Shown: positions 1 through 11,686, numbered from the stretch's first letter. The stretch is DNA of 64,000 bases from Dipteris shenzhenensis (GCA_047967505.1 CM106540.1); one strand, 5' to 3'. Program-made: numbers and translations. Notes: generated by a model from the sequence alone, not told the origin.

Positions 1-1909
1 TCCACCCAGGCCTGTTGGGTTCAACAGGACTAGACCTCGATCGGCAGGGCACGCAGCTACAGCGATTACAGGATCCGCGAGGCATCTTGCACACTGATCC
101 ACATGAGATTTTAGAGCTGACCACCGATTTCTACAGCCAGCTCTTTCAGGCAGAGAGGGTGACTCCAACTTGCCTTGTGGTCCGAGAGGTAGTCTGGGAC
201 CATGTTCCGCCAGTAGTCTCGTAGGAGTTGTGAGCATAGCCTCCTGGACAACATTTTCATGTTCAGGGAGGCTGTGGATTGGGCCATGGAGGAGTCACAG
301 CCTTTGGCCATCCTTCTCTTGGATTTTGCGAGGGCTTACGACAGGGTGGAGTGGTCTTTCCTAAAGGGCACTATGCAGAGATTGGGTTTCTCGGACAAAT
401 AGATTTCTTCGTGCTATATATAGGGAGCTCTAGTCGAATGCTTATCCGTGGACATGTGGATGAGGCCTTTTCTCTCTCTCACTCGCTCCGCCAGGGCTGC
501 CCCCTAGCTCCCTATCTTTTCATTTTTGTGGTGGAGGCATTGGGCTACGTCTTGAGATCGTGGGTGGCGGGCCTCACAGGGTTGAGGCTCCCAATCGGAT
601 AGAAGAAGCTGTTAGATTCCGAGTTTGCAGACACAGCCTTATATGTAGAGGGCACCGTGGTGAGCTTGGAGAGAGTTCCGGGAGCCTTCACTATTTATTG
701 TGAGGCCTCGGGGACACGGATCAATTGGACAAAATCCATCGGTTTCTTCACAAGCTTTGAGAAATGCCTTTGGCTTGCACTGGATACCACGGGGCCAGAC
801 CGGTGCCAAGTGGGTATTGATATTACAACAGAGCAGCAAATCACCCTCGTTCTTGATAGTATTCGGCGCAAGCTTCTCTATTGGAGATCGGCCAAACTCT
901 CCCTAGGAGGCTGTGCCTTAGTAGGAAACCAAGTCCTTCTTACCACGGCCTGGTACATTGCCTCTTGTTGGCGCTTTCACAGAGGGTGCATTGGATAGCT
1001 CTGACATCTGGTTCGGAATTCCTTTGGACGGCACGAGGAACACCAAAGCCCGGGTCACTTGGCAGATGGGGATCGTGCCGTAGACATTGGGAGGCTTGGC
1101 TAACATTGATCCGGAGATGCAGAGTAGAGCCCTCTTGGGCAAGTTGGTTGTGTGCGGCCTCACCCCTGGTGCAGAGCCCTAAAAGCTCCTTTTACAGCAA
1201 GGGCTTCTCAAGAACACCCCATGCAGTAGAGGATAGTGGCATCACTCACATAGATGGATTTTCTTAGAGGTCTTCCTTACGGGGAAGGGTTCCCCCATGA
1301 TGATGAGCCTCCATAGGGTCTGGCAAAGATTAACATGAGACCTCATTTGTGCTCAGCCCTGTTACAGAGAGGAGTTCGAGCGTCAGCCCCTCACTTGGCA
1401 CTCGGAGATCAGGGATGAGGATGGACGCATGCTCGCGGACAGCGTACTCACATTGGATGGGCACAGTGGGACAATGGCCCGGCTTGCTCCTTTGGCAGAT
1501 GGAGTAGATTACCCATGGAGAAGCACATATGCGAGGGGCGATGCAGCGGATGAGGGAGATTGACTTCGCCATCTCTGAGTCTTGGTGGGAGGGACTCCAT
1601 ATCCACTCTGGGCATTGCACATTGGCAACCACAATTTCACTTTTTCTACATAAAATGATCAGATTGGTGGGAAGATTGGGCACATTAATCCCCCCAGCAT
1701 CCCAGAGCAAGATGCCCCCAGATGGCGCCTCTGGCTTTGGAAAGGTAGACCCCTGAGGGATGTCCAGTGGGATCCGGGAGAGTGGTTTTGGCTTTCCAGG
1801 ATCGGCCTCACCAAGCAAGTGGACAAGGTGCCCTTTTTTTCCTATACCACTCGGATTCACAGGAGGCTTCAGATGGACTCTTCAACATGGACCCTTCGAG
1901 GGGTTGGGT
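1..1909 (+). mobile_element. LINE-B1, first part (degenerate L1-type ORF2, RT to pre-zinc region)
   Basis: This plus-strand ORF2 remnant runs in from before the window. It contains a pre-RT linker (about 15-224), RT motifs (about 240-1000) and the region between RT and the C-terminal zinc domain. The last part includes a DPGEW block at about 1765-1790, shared with LINE-B3 at about 48950-49000. Several frameshifts and stops break the frame. The element is cut at 1909 by copia-1 and resumes at 13736, with the 5-bp target TGGGT duplicated at 1905-1909 and 13736-13740. Confidence 0.8.
240..1000 (+). pseudogene. LINE-B1 reverse transcriptase remnant with damaged catalytic motif
   Basis: Translation across frames gives the RT motif-A block LLLDFARAYDRVEW (about 313-354) and the motif-B block LRQGCPLAPYLF (about 485-520). 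Where sister copies have ELADDTA (LINE-B3) or ELADDTV (LINE-B2), this copy has EFADTA (about 621-638). One catalytic Asp codon is deleted. A stop follows FSD at about 400. A GINWTKSIGF-like block follows near 720. The copy cannot encode an active polymerase. Confidence 0.8.
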
Positions 1910-2189
1910 TGTTGGGTGTTGGAAGCAATGGAAGCTCAAAAATGGAAGCACAATGGAGAAAAACGAGATGTTGTGATAGATTTCTGCAAAACTGAAGTGT
2001 GGAGACTCAAGGGAGAGACATCATAACAAAACCCTAGGACTAACTGCCCTAACTGGACTAAGTGTCTTAACTGACGTAGATGGTACATAAACTAACTGTA
2101 CCAATAGTCCTAACTGACTATAACTAGGCCTACAAGGCTCATACCAAGGTATAAGTGGCATCTATGGATAGCCCATGAGATAGCCTACG
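1910..2189 (-). repeat. Copia-1 3' LTR
   Basis: This LTR of about 280 bp is homologous to 13462-13735. Its terminal TG is mutated to CG (position 2189). The duplicate target TGGGT lies at 1905-1909. Visible divergence from the 5' LTR shows that the insertion is not recent. Confidence 0.92.
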
Positions 2190-2204
2190 AATCCCCCTCC
2201 ATGG
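2190..2204 (-). promoter_or_regulatory. Copia-1 polypurine tract
   Basis: On the minus strand the purine run GGAGGGGGATT lies directly before the 3' LTR. This is where plus-strand priming occurs in LTR retrotransposons. It fixes the inner edge of the 3' LTR. Confidence 0.75.
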
Positions 2205-2317
2205 TATGCACTGAAGTATCCTGGACATGGCTTAGGATACCTAAATATCTAGTGTCATGGTTGCACATGTTCGTCTCATAGGATATAACAACCTATGACT
2301 GTACAGAGTACAACAGA

Positions 2318-3240
2318 TCAAGTGACAAAAGGTACTAAGTTTAAAGCTTGCCGAAAAGCCTCAAACTTAGGTCGAGGTAGAGCCTTCGTAAAAAGATATG
2401 CCAAGTTGTCTTCAGTGGGAACAGAAGACAACTCAATATCACCTGCTGATAATCGCGCTCTGACATAGTGATAGTGAACCTCAATGTGCTTTGTGCGAGC
2501 ATGGAAAACCAGATTTCGTGCGACAGCCAAAGTACTCTGACTATCAGTGAAGATGACGGTAGGAGCAGTCTGACATGCACAAAGATCTGCAAGTAGCTTC
2601 CGAAGCCAAACACACTCCACTGTAGCTGTAAAAGCCGCTCTGTACTCAGCTTCACAGCTAGAAATAGCAACTATACTCTGCTTCTTGCTGAACCAAGAAA
2701 CACATGAAGTACCAAGCATTACACAGTTGCCACTATGTGACACACGAGTGTCAGAACAACTAGCCCAATCACTATCAATGAATCCATGCATGACTAGTGA
2801 AGTATCAGCCCCATAAAGAAGGCCTAAATGCAGAGTGCCTTTAAGATATCTGAAAACACGCTTCACGGCATGCCAATGGGGTGCATAGATGGGTTGTGCA
2901 TATATCCACTCAACTCTGAGACAACATACTATAAATCAAGTCTTGTATGGCATAGGTAAATCAAACAACCAACTGCCTGCTGATAGAGAGTGACATCACA
3001 TGTACCGCTGCCATCCTTAGAAGATAAGTGAAAACCAGTCTCTAATGGTGTGGATACTAGCTTACAATCCTCAAACTGAAAACACTGCAAAAGCTGTCCA
3101 ATGTACCTGGATTGTGACATCAAAATGCCCCCCTCATTGCTAGCAAATTGAATGCCCAAATAGTAGTGCAGAAGACCAAGATCAGACATAGCAAATATCT
3201 GCTGCAAATCAATTTTAAGATCTGCAATTTGCGGTCTGTT
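2318..3240 (-). pseudogene. Copia-1 RT C-terminus and RNase H
   Basis: Positions 3240-2929 encode IFAMSDLGLLHYYLGIQF and the thumb region after the YVDD motif. The YVDD motif itself and all upstream RT motifs are missing. Positions 2866-2318 encode RNase H with SDWA, CEAEYRA and TDSQS carrying the catalytic acidic residues. TKHIEVHYHYVR and the AYLFTKAL ending (normally ADIFTKAL) follow. The two parts are separated by a stop and frameshift around 2870-2930. Confidence 0.88.
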
Positions 3241-3245
3241 AGGTT

Positions 3246-3340
3246 CTTTGAGCTGTTGCTCCTCCCCGCTCCCTTGCTGCCCCCTCTCCTTCAGCCCCTC
3301 CCTCAGTCCCCTCCCTTGCCCTCAGCCCCTCCCCCTCCCC
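3246..3340. repeat. C/T-rich low-complexity tract (left part)
   Basis: This is a pyrimidine-rich run of CTCCCC/CAGCCCCTCC-type units. It abuts the 5'-truncated start of LINE-A1 and resembles 7145-7640 on the other side. LINE-A1 probably inserted into one C/T-rich tract. Confidence 0.75.
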
Positions 3341-3393
3341 GGATGAGACAAGGGATATAGGAGTCGTCTGGGGATCTCAGCAGGGTTGCAGTA

Positions 3394-4820
3394 TTGTATA
3401 GGTCTTCCCTCGCTAGAGCCATCTCCATTGAGAGGAAGGATGCACACTCCCGATTCATGTGGAACCGGTTCCGACGCACAAACACCCGTGACCTTTTCAT
3501 AGCAATATGCTACTTCCCGCTAGACACATCCCACTTCGCCAGAGTGGCACGAGAGGAGGGTGAGACATCGCCATATGCACCCTTACATCAGGGTATCCCA
3601 GACATTTCAGTGCGCCGGGAAGTTCTCCTTGTTGGGGACTTCAACGCTAGGACGAGCATGCGCCAGGCACCACTCCTAGACTTTCGAGATGACTCTATCA
3701 TGCTACCAGACATGGACCTAGACGGCGGAGCAAGTATGACCAAGACCTTATTGGACCGACATAGGCCTATTACACCATATGGACACGTGCTCCTTGATCT
3801 GGGCACGATGCATGATATCTCATCATCTACAACGGGCTTGACCTATGGCCCTCCTCAGATGGCTTTACTTGCTTCCCACACAGGGGGGGCACTAATGTAG
3901 TAGATTACATCATGGGATCCCCTACCTTCACTTCATGTATCACCAACTTCATCGTAGCACCACTCCCTCTAGGAGCTAATCACACATACCTATTCTTCAC
4001 TATCACCACCCCACGCTTAGCCACACCACACACACCACATAGGAAGCACGACACCTACCACGACATACACTCTGATCACAGCCTCTCACCGGCCTACGTT
4101 GGATGCCTAAACAGACTCATAACCTACATCGATCACATACCACTCATAGAGGACCGTGCTGCCCTGATTAGTCGCACACTCCACGAGGCTGCCCTCCAAA
4201 TCTTTCCCCACACCACATGTTCCGCTACACCACCACCTCTTGATTCTGTAACCTGCAACATTTGGTACGATGCGGAGTGCAAGGCTTATCGCCGACAGCT
4301 CCGACTTGAAACCAAATGTCACCTCCCGAACACACTAGATACGGTACGCAAGTACCGACATCTTGTACGTCGAAGAAGCAGGCATTTCTTCGTCGAGATG
4401 AGGAGGAGCTACTGCACATCTTGTACAGTGACAACTCTTAAGGATTTTTGGCGGAGATTCCTTGAGCGTAGGTCTCCATCACCCCTCACCGACACGAGAG
4501 TTTGGCACACGTATGAACACCATCTTTATGATGTCTCACACCAGCCCACTCTAGATCTCATACACACACATCGCCCCACCACTTGCACGTTGTTCACCAG
4601 AGGGGGAGTCAAGGACGCGAAATTGAAACTGCACAATGGCCGAGCTAAGGATCACAAGGGGCTATGCACTGAGTTTATCGCATATGGGATCGACACGTTA
4701 GCCCCGATCCTAGCAAAGCTATTCAATGACGCTGTTTGCCTTGGCTTACCCTGCACCTGGACACTCAACACCATCACCCCCATCCACAAGGCAGGGGATC
4801 CCATGGACCCGAGTAACTAA
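3394..4820 (+). pseudogene. LINE-A1 endonuclease and EN-RT linker
   Basis: Positions 3394-3900 encode an APE-type endonuclease part: LYRSSLARAIS, an RFMWNRF strand, ICYFPLDTSHFA and the VLLVGDFNART active-site block. The frame shifts near 3830-3900. Positions 3912-4820 hold the end of EN (IHSDHSLSPAYV) and the linker, with the AKLFNDAVCLGLPCTWTLN and ITPIHKAGDP blocks that precede RT motif 1. The frame ends at an in-frame TAA at 4818. LINE-A2 has TAT at the same place. Confidence 0.85.
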
Positions 4821-5021
4821 AGGACTATCATGATTGGACATGTGATGTCCAAGATCTATGCAGCTGTATTAGATGCATCGGTCAACCTGTTCGCAGAGAT
4901 GAGAGGGCTTAGAGCAAAGGATCAGGCCCAGGCGAGACCATGGGACTATGGATCACATACTCACACTCAGGAGTGTCATTGAGGAACCAGATCAGGGAAG
5001 GAGAGGGTATATTGCTGCTTT

Positions 5022-5864
5022 GTGGATTTCCGCAAAGCCTTTGACACAATACCTCGAGCTCATCTCATCACACACCTACAGACACTAGGATTCGATCAGG
5101 AGATCATTTGGGCAGTCATGGCATTGTATGAGAGAGTCTCAGGCCGAGTTCGAACAGGCACAGGTTGGACATATGAGATCTTGAGTACCATAGGAGTCAA
5201 ACAGGGTTGTCTCTTCTCACTGACCCTGTTTGGCCTCTACATCGATGAGCTTGAGACTTTCATGGGGGCGTTCGGAGGGACCGGTTGCTCACTTGCCAAG
5301 ATCATCATCAAGATTCTTCTTTATGCAGATGACGTGGCACTCTTGTCGTCCACACCCGAGGGGCTCCAGCGGCACCTGGATGCACTGCAGGCTTTTTGTT
5401 TATCCCATGATTTGGAGGTCAACCTTGGCAAGACCAAGGTCATGATCTTTAACACCTCTCGAGCAAACATGCAACAAAAGCAGTTTACTTTTACTTTTGG
5501 TGGGTCACCAATTGAGATCGTATCCTCATACACTTACTTGGGGGTCATCTTCTCTAGCCCGACCTTCACGATGAGACCAGCGATGCAGGCCAGACTGAGC
5601 AAGGGATACGCCTCACTGGCTCGGCTAGAGAGACAATGCTTCCACTCCCACTTCCAGGACCCTCGGACCAAGGCTCTTCTCTTCGACTCCTTGGTCCAAC
5701 CAGCCGGTATGTATGGCAGCCCTTGTTGGGGGCTTGACATGTCAGAGATAGAGTGGACACGGGTGGAGCGCCTGCAGATCCTCATGCTCTCACGGATGAT
5801 CCAAGGAAAACCGTCTATACCACATCACATCATTCAAGCCGAGTTTGGTGCTTCTCCACTCTAG
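5022..5864 (+). pseudogene. LINE-A1 reverse transcriptase
   Basis: The RT fingers-palm motifs are MDFRKAFDTIPRAHLI (motif A), STIGVKQGCLFS then FGLYIDELE (motif B), LLYADDVALL (catalytic YADD, intact), VNLGKTKVMIF and YTYLGVIF. The thumb region YGSPCWGLDMSE..WTRVERLQ follows. The frame ends at TAG (5862), where the sister LINE-A3 has CAG. This is therefore a single C-to-T nonsense mutation. Confidence 0.9.
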
Positions 5865-6989
5865 CTAGATGCAGCCTTTCAGACCATTATATATCTACAC
5901 AGGGTTAGATCATATGGGGACTGCACATCAGGGAGGCAGAGGTTGCCATGGTTGGCTCTCGATTCCTCCATGAGGTTGGCAGCAGAGGGAGACGAGCGAT
6001 GCTGGTATGCACGGACTCACAAATGGTTTGTGAGACTAGGGTTCCACATTGATAGGATACCTCCTTTTCAGTACAGTTAAGATGCCCCTCCGGTACTCCC
6101 ACCCACCATCCCAATCGGGCCACACACCAACCAGGTCATTCGTGAGGATCTCTTGCAGCTACACACCTTTAGGACCTGGTTGGAGCCGAGAGAGCTTTCA
6201 GTGAAGCTGAGTTTCTATAGAGATTACTGTCTTCGTATTTCGGAGGAGGGATTCATCACACCACCGGAGTACACTGAGCTTCATATGCCTCACTCACTAC
6301 GGATCTCCATTGGACAGTTTCGGGTATCATCACACCGCCTCCGCATAGAGAGAAGCAGAGCAGAGGGGATTCCAAGGGAGCATCGCTTACGCATATTGTG
6401 CGACTGTCAGGTGGTCCAGTCGGAGGAGCATTTTATTTTTAGGTGCCCAGTGTTGTACTACAAGATCCGAGGTCGCTACCACTACCTCTTCAGAGACAGC
6501 TCCGGGCTCCTTTCCAGATTCCTCGCCTACCCAGATCAGAGATGCCTCGCGGCCTTCATTCACGAGGGGATCCGACACAGTGAGTACTTACTCAGGCGAC
6601 GAGGCTTGGCCACATCATCAGACACCTCTCAGAGCAGGATCACAGAGTTCTTCCCATTGAGCGACATTGATCGTCCAGTCTCTAGCCGCAGACATGACAG
6701 AGACCCCGACCCAACGATCGCAGCACGACACACGAGAGATCGAGGGGACACACAGATCACTCTGGGAGACCTCTCGTCTCATTATTTAGACCCGGGATAT
6801 GTCCCACGAGAGTCACAGTGGCTCTGGTCTTGCGTCGAGCCTCGTCCAGGAGATCGAGACGTACAACACCCCTTGATAGGCACTAGCGTCCCATCACCGG
6901 CTATGCACCAGCTAGGGCGACATGACATACGGAGGATTCCGCTCCGCTCCAGTCCTTTTCTTTTCATTGTTACATCCAGATGTATTTGA
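5865..6989 (+). pseudogene. LINE-A1 ORF2 C-terminal region
   Basis: The RT thumb continues (LPWLALDSSM in broken frames, 5930-5980). The 6153-6989 frame follows, with LQLHTFRTWLEPRELSVK, YRDYCLRISEEGFI, SLRISIGQFRVSSHRL and a Cys-rich block (ILCDCQVVQSEEHFIFRCPV). This C..C...H...C knuckle is typical of LINE ORF2 C-termini. The same order occurs in LINE-A3, D1, D2 and F2. Confidence 0.85.
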
Positions 6990-7144
6990 TTTGATTATGT
7001 ATGATTAGACTTAGGATTCAGCATGGGTGATGATGCTCGTTTCAGTAGCTCCACCCTTACTGTGATTTGTGTCAGGTTTTCTTTCAGTCTCATAGACCCA
7101 TTGGTCTTCCGAAGACTCATATAAAATTTCTTTCGTTCTTTCTC

Positions 7145-7640
7145 CCTCTCAGCCTGCCCCGTCTCCTCTCAGCTCGCCCCCTCCCCTCCTCTCCCTCTCA
7201 GCCCGCCCCCTCCCCTCTCAACCCGCCCGCCACCTCCCCTCCTCTCCCTCTCAGCCCGCCCGCCACCTCCCCTCTTAGCCCGCTCCCCCTTCCTTGCTCC
7301 CCCGCTCCCTCTACCCCGCTCCCCTCACCCCCGCCTCTACCCTTCCCCCCGCCTCTACCCTCCCCCTACCCTTGCCCCACCTCTACCCTCCCCCCCGCCT
7401 CTACACCCCTCTCCTCTACCCGCTCCCTACCCCCGCCTTTCCCCCCCCGCCTCTACCTCCCTCTCCTCTACCCCCTTCTATCCTCTCCCGATCAGCTGCC
7501 CCCTCCCCTCTCAGCCCCGCTCCCCCTTCCTTGCTCCCCTGCTCCCTCTACCCCACTCCCTCCCCCCGCTCCTCCCTCAGCCCTCCCTCTTCCCCGCTCC
7601 CTACCCCCCGCATTCTTTTTCCTTCTTCCTGTCTCCCCCT
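7145..7640. repeat. C/T-rich low-complexity tract (right part)
   Basis: Nearly 500 bp are made almost only of C and T, in CTCCCC, CTCAGCCCGCC and CTCTACCC units. The long Pro/Ser/Leu-rich frames across it are compositional artefacts. G-rich sequence of the same kind (opposite strand) lies at 58262-58560. Confidence 0.9.
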
Positions 7641-7679
7641 CTTCCATCTCCCGCAGCATTTTTTGGGGCAGACGGAGCC

Positions 7680-9789
7680 TCAAAAGTGTCCGAGTTGGCC
7701 CCCTCACCTCGATTGGCGATGGATATTCCTTCAGCCAATCCATCACATGTAGCTACTTCCCTTTCTGGTATTAGTGACTTCTACCACTCAGTTGCTTGTA
7801 CTAGGAGATGAGATATTCTCAGACGTGAGATTGGTGTTCACCAGCAGTTGGTAGCTTTGCAGAGGGAAGAGCAGAAACGGCCTTTAGATGCTTGGATTCA
7901 GGAGCGCCTTGCTGCAGCAAGGGCTCATCAGCAGATATTGCCTGATCAGAGAGCAGAGTATGCCTTTCAACATGCACGGGAGTCGTTTTGGATTCAGATG
8001 GGTGGCAGAGTCAATAAACACTTTTTCTCTACTCTTGGCCCTAGAAATAGTAGAGAGAGTGTATCCCAGCTTATTGACTCACATGGGGTTTTACAGACAG
8101 ATCCAGATGATGTCATGCGCATAGCTTCAGATTTTTATGCCGCCCTTCTTACTGCAGATCCTTACACACGGGATAGAGAGGATGCTGGACAGGTTATTTG
8201 GCAGAGCATCCCCTCGTTGGTGAGACCAGATATGCATGTTTTGCTTGATGCACCTTTCACCAACACAGAGTTCAAGACTGCACTTTCAGCCCTTCACAAG
8301 GGCAAGTGCCCAAGTTTGGATGACCTCACCCCTTCTTTTTTCATTGCATTTCGGGATATGATTGGAGACTACATTACATCAGCCCTGTAGGGCATTTGGG
8401 ACTCTGGCGAGATGCTCGGGACGCTCACAGAGGGTCTCATCCACCTTATCCCGAAAGGAGGTTGCAGAAATTTAGTGTCCTAGTGGAGGCCTATCACACT
8501 TTTGGGGACATGTTACAAGATTCTGGCCAAGACAATCAGCCTTCGATTGCAGCCCCTTCTCCCAAATCTTATTCATGACACTCAGACAGGATTTGTGCAT
8601 GGCAGAAGTATTTTTGATAACATTTTCCCTTTTTGGGAAGCTTCAGAGTGGGCCATGTAGAGCGGCCAGAATCTCGCCATTCTACTCTTGGATTTTGAGA
8701 AAGCTTATGACAGAGTAAATTGGGGTTTTTTGGAGGGCACCCTTCTACGTTTTGGCTTTACTGATGCTTGGATCAGAGGTGTTTCCTCTTTGTACAGATC
8801 AGCCCACAGCCAGGTACTTATTGGTGGGGTAAGAGTGAGAGATTTCAGATTTCCAGATCAGTCCGTCAGGGATGCCCCCTTGCTCCTTTTCTTTTTTTAT
8901 TCGTGGCTGAAGCTATGAGTATCTATGTTAGATCTCAAGCTAACATCTTTGGGCTGAGACTTCCCATCAGAAGGGAAGAGGAGCTACTTGACAGTGAGTT
9001 GGCAGATGACACAGTAGTTTACTTGGATGCCACACCAGAGACGCTCACTTCTTTCAAGACAGCATGGGATTTATTTTGCTTGGCGGCGGGGCCGCAGATA
9101 AATTGGCATAAATCCAATGGCTTTTGGATCAATGATGAGGACACTCCAATTTGGGGGCTTGACATAGGATTCACTTGGGTTCTGAGGGGTGTGCCTGTCA
9201 GGTATTTGGGCTGCCAAGTCGGCTTGGATATTTCTTCCACGCAGCAGTGTGCTCCTGTGTTGGAGAGCATCAAGAGGAACCTCCTTTTTTGGAGGTCAGC
9301 CAAGTTGGATCTTGCCTCTAGAGTTGTGGTGGTTAACTAGGTCCTCTTGGCCATGGCCTGGTTTGTTTGTTCATGTTGGTGCCGTTCTAGGGACTGCATC
9401 ACTCAGCTCGGGAGACCGATTAGAAATTTTCTTTGGAGTGGGCTTGATGGCACAGCAGATGCGTTAGCCAGGGTGGCTTAGGAGACACTCATCCTCCCTA
9501 CACAGGAAGGGGATCTCAATATTATTGATCCAAATTTATAGTGCAGAGCTTTACTCTGCAAGATGGTGGTGCGGGGACTTATGCCAGGGCGGGAGCCGTG
9601 GAAGGCATTTCTTATTAGCAGCATACAGACGTGCATACCTTCTTCAGGAGGAGACTGGATGAGCAGTATTAGGTGGATTTTCACCATAGCACACCTCAGA
9701 TTACCTTCGTCCCCTCTCATGGTTGCCATACTGAAAGCATGGGCCAGTTTCAGAAGCACTCTTCGGAGGATTCCTCCTTCCTCTCTCTG
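7680..9789 (+). mobile_element. LINE-B2 fragment
   Basis: This L1-type ORF2 fragment lacks both ends. It has no EN domain and no 3' tail, and it stops abruptly in the C-terminal region (LRRIPPS block, about 9765-9785) where copia-1 sequence resumes. It lies between the C/T-rich tract and copia-1 integrase. It is part of the material that replaced the copia RT core. Confidence 0.82.
7848..9480 (+). pseudogene. LINE-B2 pre-RT and reverse transcriptase
   Basis: The pre-RT segment (7848-8390) has QHARESFWIQMGGRVNKHFF, QTDPDDVMRIASDFYAALL and a KAL..L..GK.PGLDGL-like block. RT follows in broken frames: LLLDFEKAYDRVNWGFLEG (8687-8740), SVRQGCPLAPFLFLF (about 8857-8905), SELADDTVVYLD (about 8995-9030, ADD intact) and INWHKSNGFW. 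The stops at about 8388, 9337 and 9478 lie where LINE-B3 or the family has Gln, Arg and Trp codons. Most fit C-to-T or G-to-A decay. Confidence 0.83.
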
Positions 9790-11279
9790 GACAGCTGCTC
9801 TCGTACGGGCTAGCAGAGGAGTGTCTTGTTTGCTGTCTTTTAATATGTCAAGGAGCCAACGGGGTACTTGTTTAGGCTCCTGAATTTCTGCTCTTTCCTG
9901 GTTAAGAGCCTTGTGCAAATGATCCTCATCAATGATAGGCATATCAGGCTGAATTTCTGCATGCACATGTGGCTGTAAATGACCAACAGATGGAGGAGGG
10001 ACAACCTTAGATGGAACATCATCCCGAGCATTAGATGGAAACAAAGGCATCAAGCTGTCAAATATGTCTGGGGCATCAACATCGGGCTGTTTTTGACAGT
10101 CCAGCAAAGGCATAGTGGCATCAACATCGGGCTGTTTTTGACAGTCCAGCAAAGGCATAGTGGAAGATTCATCAAACACAACATCCCAACTGACAAAACA
10201 CTTGCCCGTGTGGGGCTGATATAGCTTATAGCGCCTGCTCTCTAAACTATACCCAAGAAAAATGCATTTAACAGCTTTATCATCCAACTTAGTGCGTCTT
10301 TGTGAAGGCACGTGAGCATAAGCTAAGCATCCAAAAGTCCTCATGTGGGAAATGCGAGGCTTGCCCCGTCCAAGCCTCATAAGGTGTGATAGTATGCAAT
10401 GCCTTTGTAGGACATCTATTCAAGATGTAATTTGCACACATGACCGCATCCAACCACAACTTATTAGGCAAATGTTTGCCTTTCAACATGCATCTGGCCA
10501 TTTCCATCGTTGATCTATTCTTCCGCTGAGCCACGGGATTCTGTTGAGGAGTATAAGGCACCGTGCATCGATGATTAACGCCACGGGAAGCCAAAAACAC
10601 AGCAGACTCCTTCGACATGTATTCACCTCTCCTGTCTGTATTAATGTGAGCAATGTGCAGCCCACTCTCATTCTCAGCCAAGGCAATAAAGTGCTTGAAG
10701 CATGAAGAAACATCAGACTTGGATTTCAATGCGAAAATCCAAGTGTACCTGGTGAAATCATAAATAAAAGTAACAAAATAGTAGAACCCCCCAAGAGCTA
10801 CAACCCTCATGGGTTCACAAACATCACTATGAACCAGATAAAGCTTACGTGAAGCACCAACACTCCCATCCTTGGGAAACGTAGCACGGTGCATCTTACC
10901 AAGTAAGCATGGTTCACAAACATGTTTGGTAGGCATATGCATTTTGGGAAGATCCACAACCATATCTTCCTTATATGAACTTCACTAGGGCTCCAAAATT
11001 GAGGTGTCCAAACCTCTCATGCCACAAATGAGTATCTGCCATGGTAGAATCAATAGCAAAGGCATGTGCATCGGCAAGTGCAGCATCATCATCTGAACAT
11101 CTGTCATAAGCATCAAGTCTGTAAAGACCGCTAGACAATGTGCCAGTCAAAACCAGGGTGGAGGCATGTGTAACAGCATACACTGTACACCTCACACTAT
11201 CAAAAATAACCTGAAAGCCACATGTAGCAATGGCTGAAATAGAAATGAGGTTCTTACGAATGCCTGGAACATAAAGCAC
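9790..11279 (-). pseudogene. Copia-1 integrase with catalytic Glu to Gln change
   Basis: The order is a GAG-pre-integrase domain (LWHERFGHLNFGAL), then C.PC..GK zinc residues (CEPCLLGKMHR). The catalytic core follows, with HSDVC (first Asp) and TDRRGEY (second Asp). The block PQQNPVAQRKNR comes next; the family normally has GVAERKNR, so the third catalytic residue Glu is Gln. The C-terminal part has the copia block FGCLAYAHVP..KLDDKA...FLGYS. A tandem 15-residue duplication follows (10073-10162). Frames change near 10970 and 10330. Integrase sequence ends near 9790, where LINE-B2 begins. Confidence 0.88.
10073..10162 (-). repeat. 45-bp tandem duplication in copia-1 integrase C-terminus
   Basis: Two adjacent identical 45-bp units (10073-10117 and 10118-10162) encode a 15-residue repeat beginning TMPLLDCQKQPDVDA. 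The duplication is in frame. Confidence 0.9.
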
Positions 11280-11284
11280 ATGCT

Positions 11285-11686
11285 CTAGAGTGACAATACC
11301 ACCAAAGACAGAAGTACGAGCAACTTGCCCGATACCTTTTCATGGTTATGATGCATTATTGGCACATGTGACACTGCCCCCCTTAGATGTAAGCTCCAAT
11401 GAGCTGAATAACTTCCTGCAGAAGTGATGTGCTTGCTAGCACCACTATCAAAGAACCAGGCATCACGAACATCTGAAACTGCCATACAAGCATCATGAAC
11501 ATCAGGATTATACTGACATGTAACCAAGAAAGCCCAATGGTGGTCTTGTGCGAAATTAACGGACTCATGAAGAGGCACCATGGGAATGATTAGCATGGGA
11601 ATGAGAGGGCTTTCCAGCAGAAACCTTGCCTTTACCTTTATGTTTATGATGGGCAACAAATGCTTGATCACTAGCCATAGTAGCAT
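11285..11686 (-). pseudogene. Copia-1 protease region
   Basis: The block AWFFDSGASKHIT holds the aspartic-protease active site DSGAS with its usual W.(L/F)DSGA context. The frame is lost after the IMHHNHEKV segment and resumes in the GAG-pre-integrase part at 11279. Confidence 0.82.

Larger units (their letters stand above)
3341..7144 (+). mobile_element. LINE-A1: 5'-truncated non-LTR retrotransposon, (TTTC)-type tail
   Basis: The element begins inside the endonuclease domain (homologous to 46547 in LINE-A2) and runs through RT and the C-terminal zinc region. It ends with a 3' hairpin (AGACC-CATT-GGTCT, 7094-7107) and a short TTTC-type tail at about 7127-7144. C/T-rich sequence lies on both sides. 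At 4821-4840 it shows the undisturbed site at which LINE-B3 later entered the sister copy LINE-A2. Confidence 0.88.

Noticed and set aside
1330-1860. 176-codon minus-strand open frame
   Set aside because: It is antisense to LINE-B1 ORF2 sequence (DPGEW region) and shows no domain. It is a shadow frame.
7067-7774. 235- and 152-codon Pro/Ser/Leu-rich plus-strand frames
   Set aside because: They are produced by the C/T-rich tract and a LINE tail. There is no protein-like composition change or homology.
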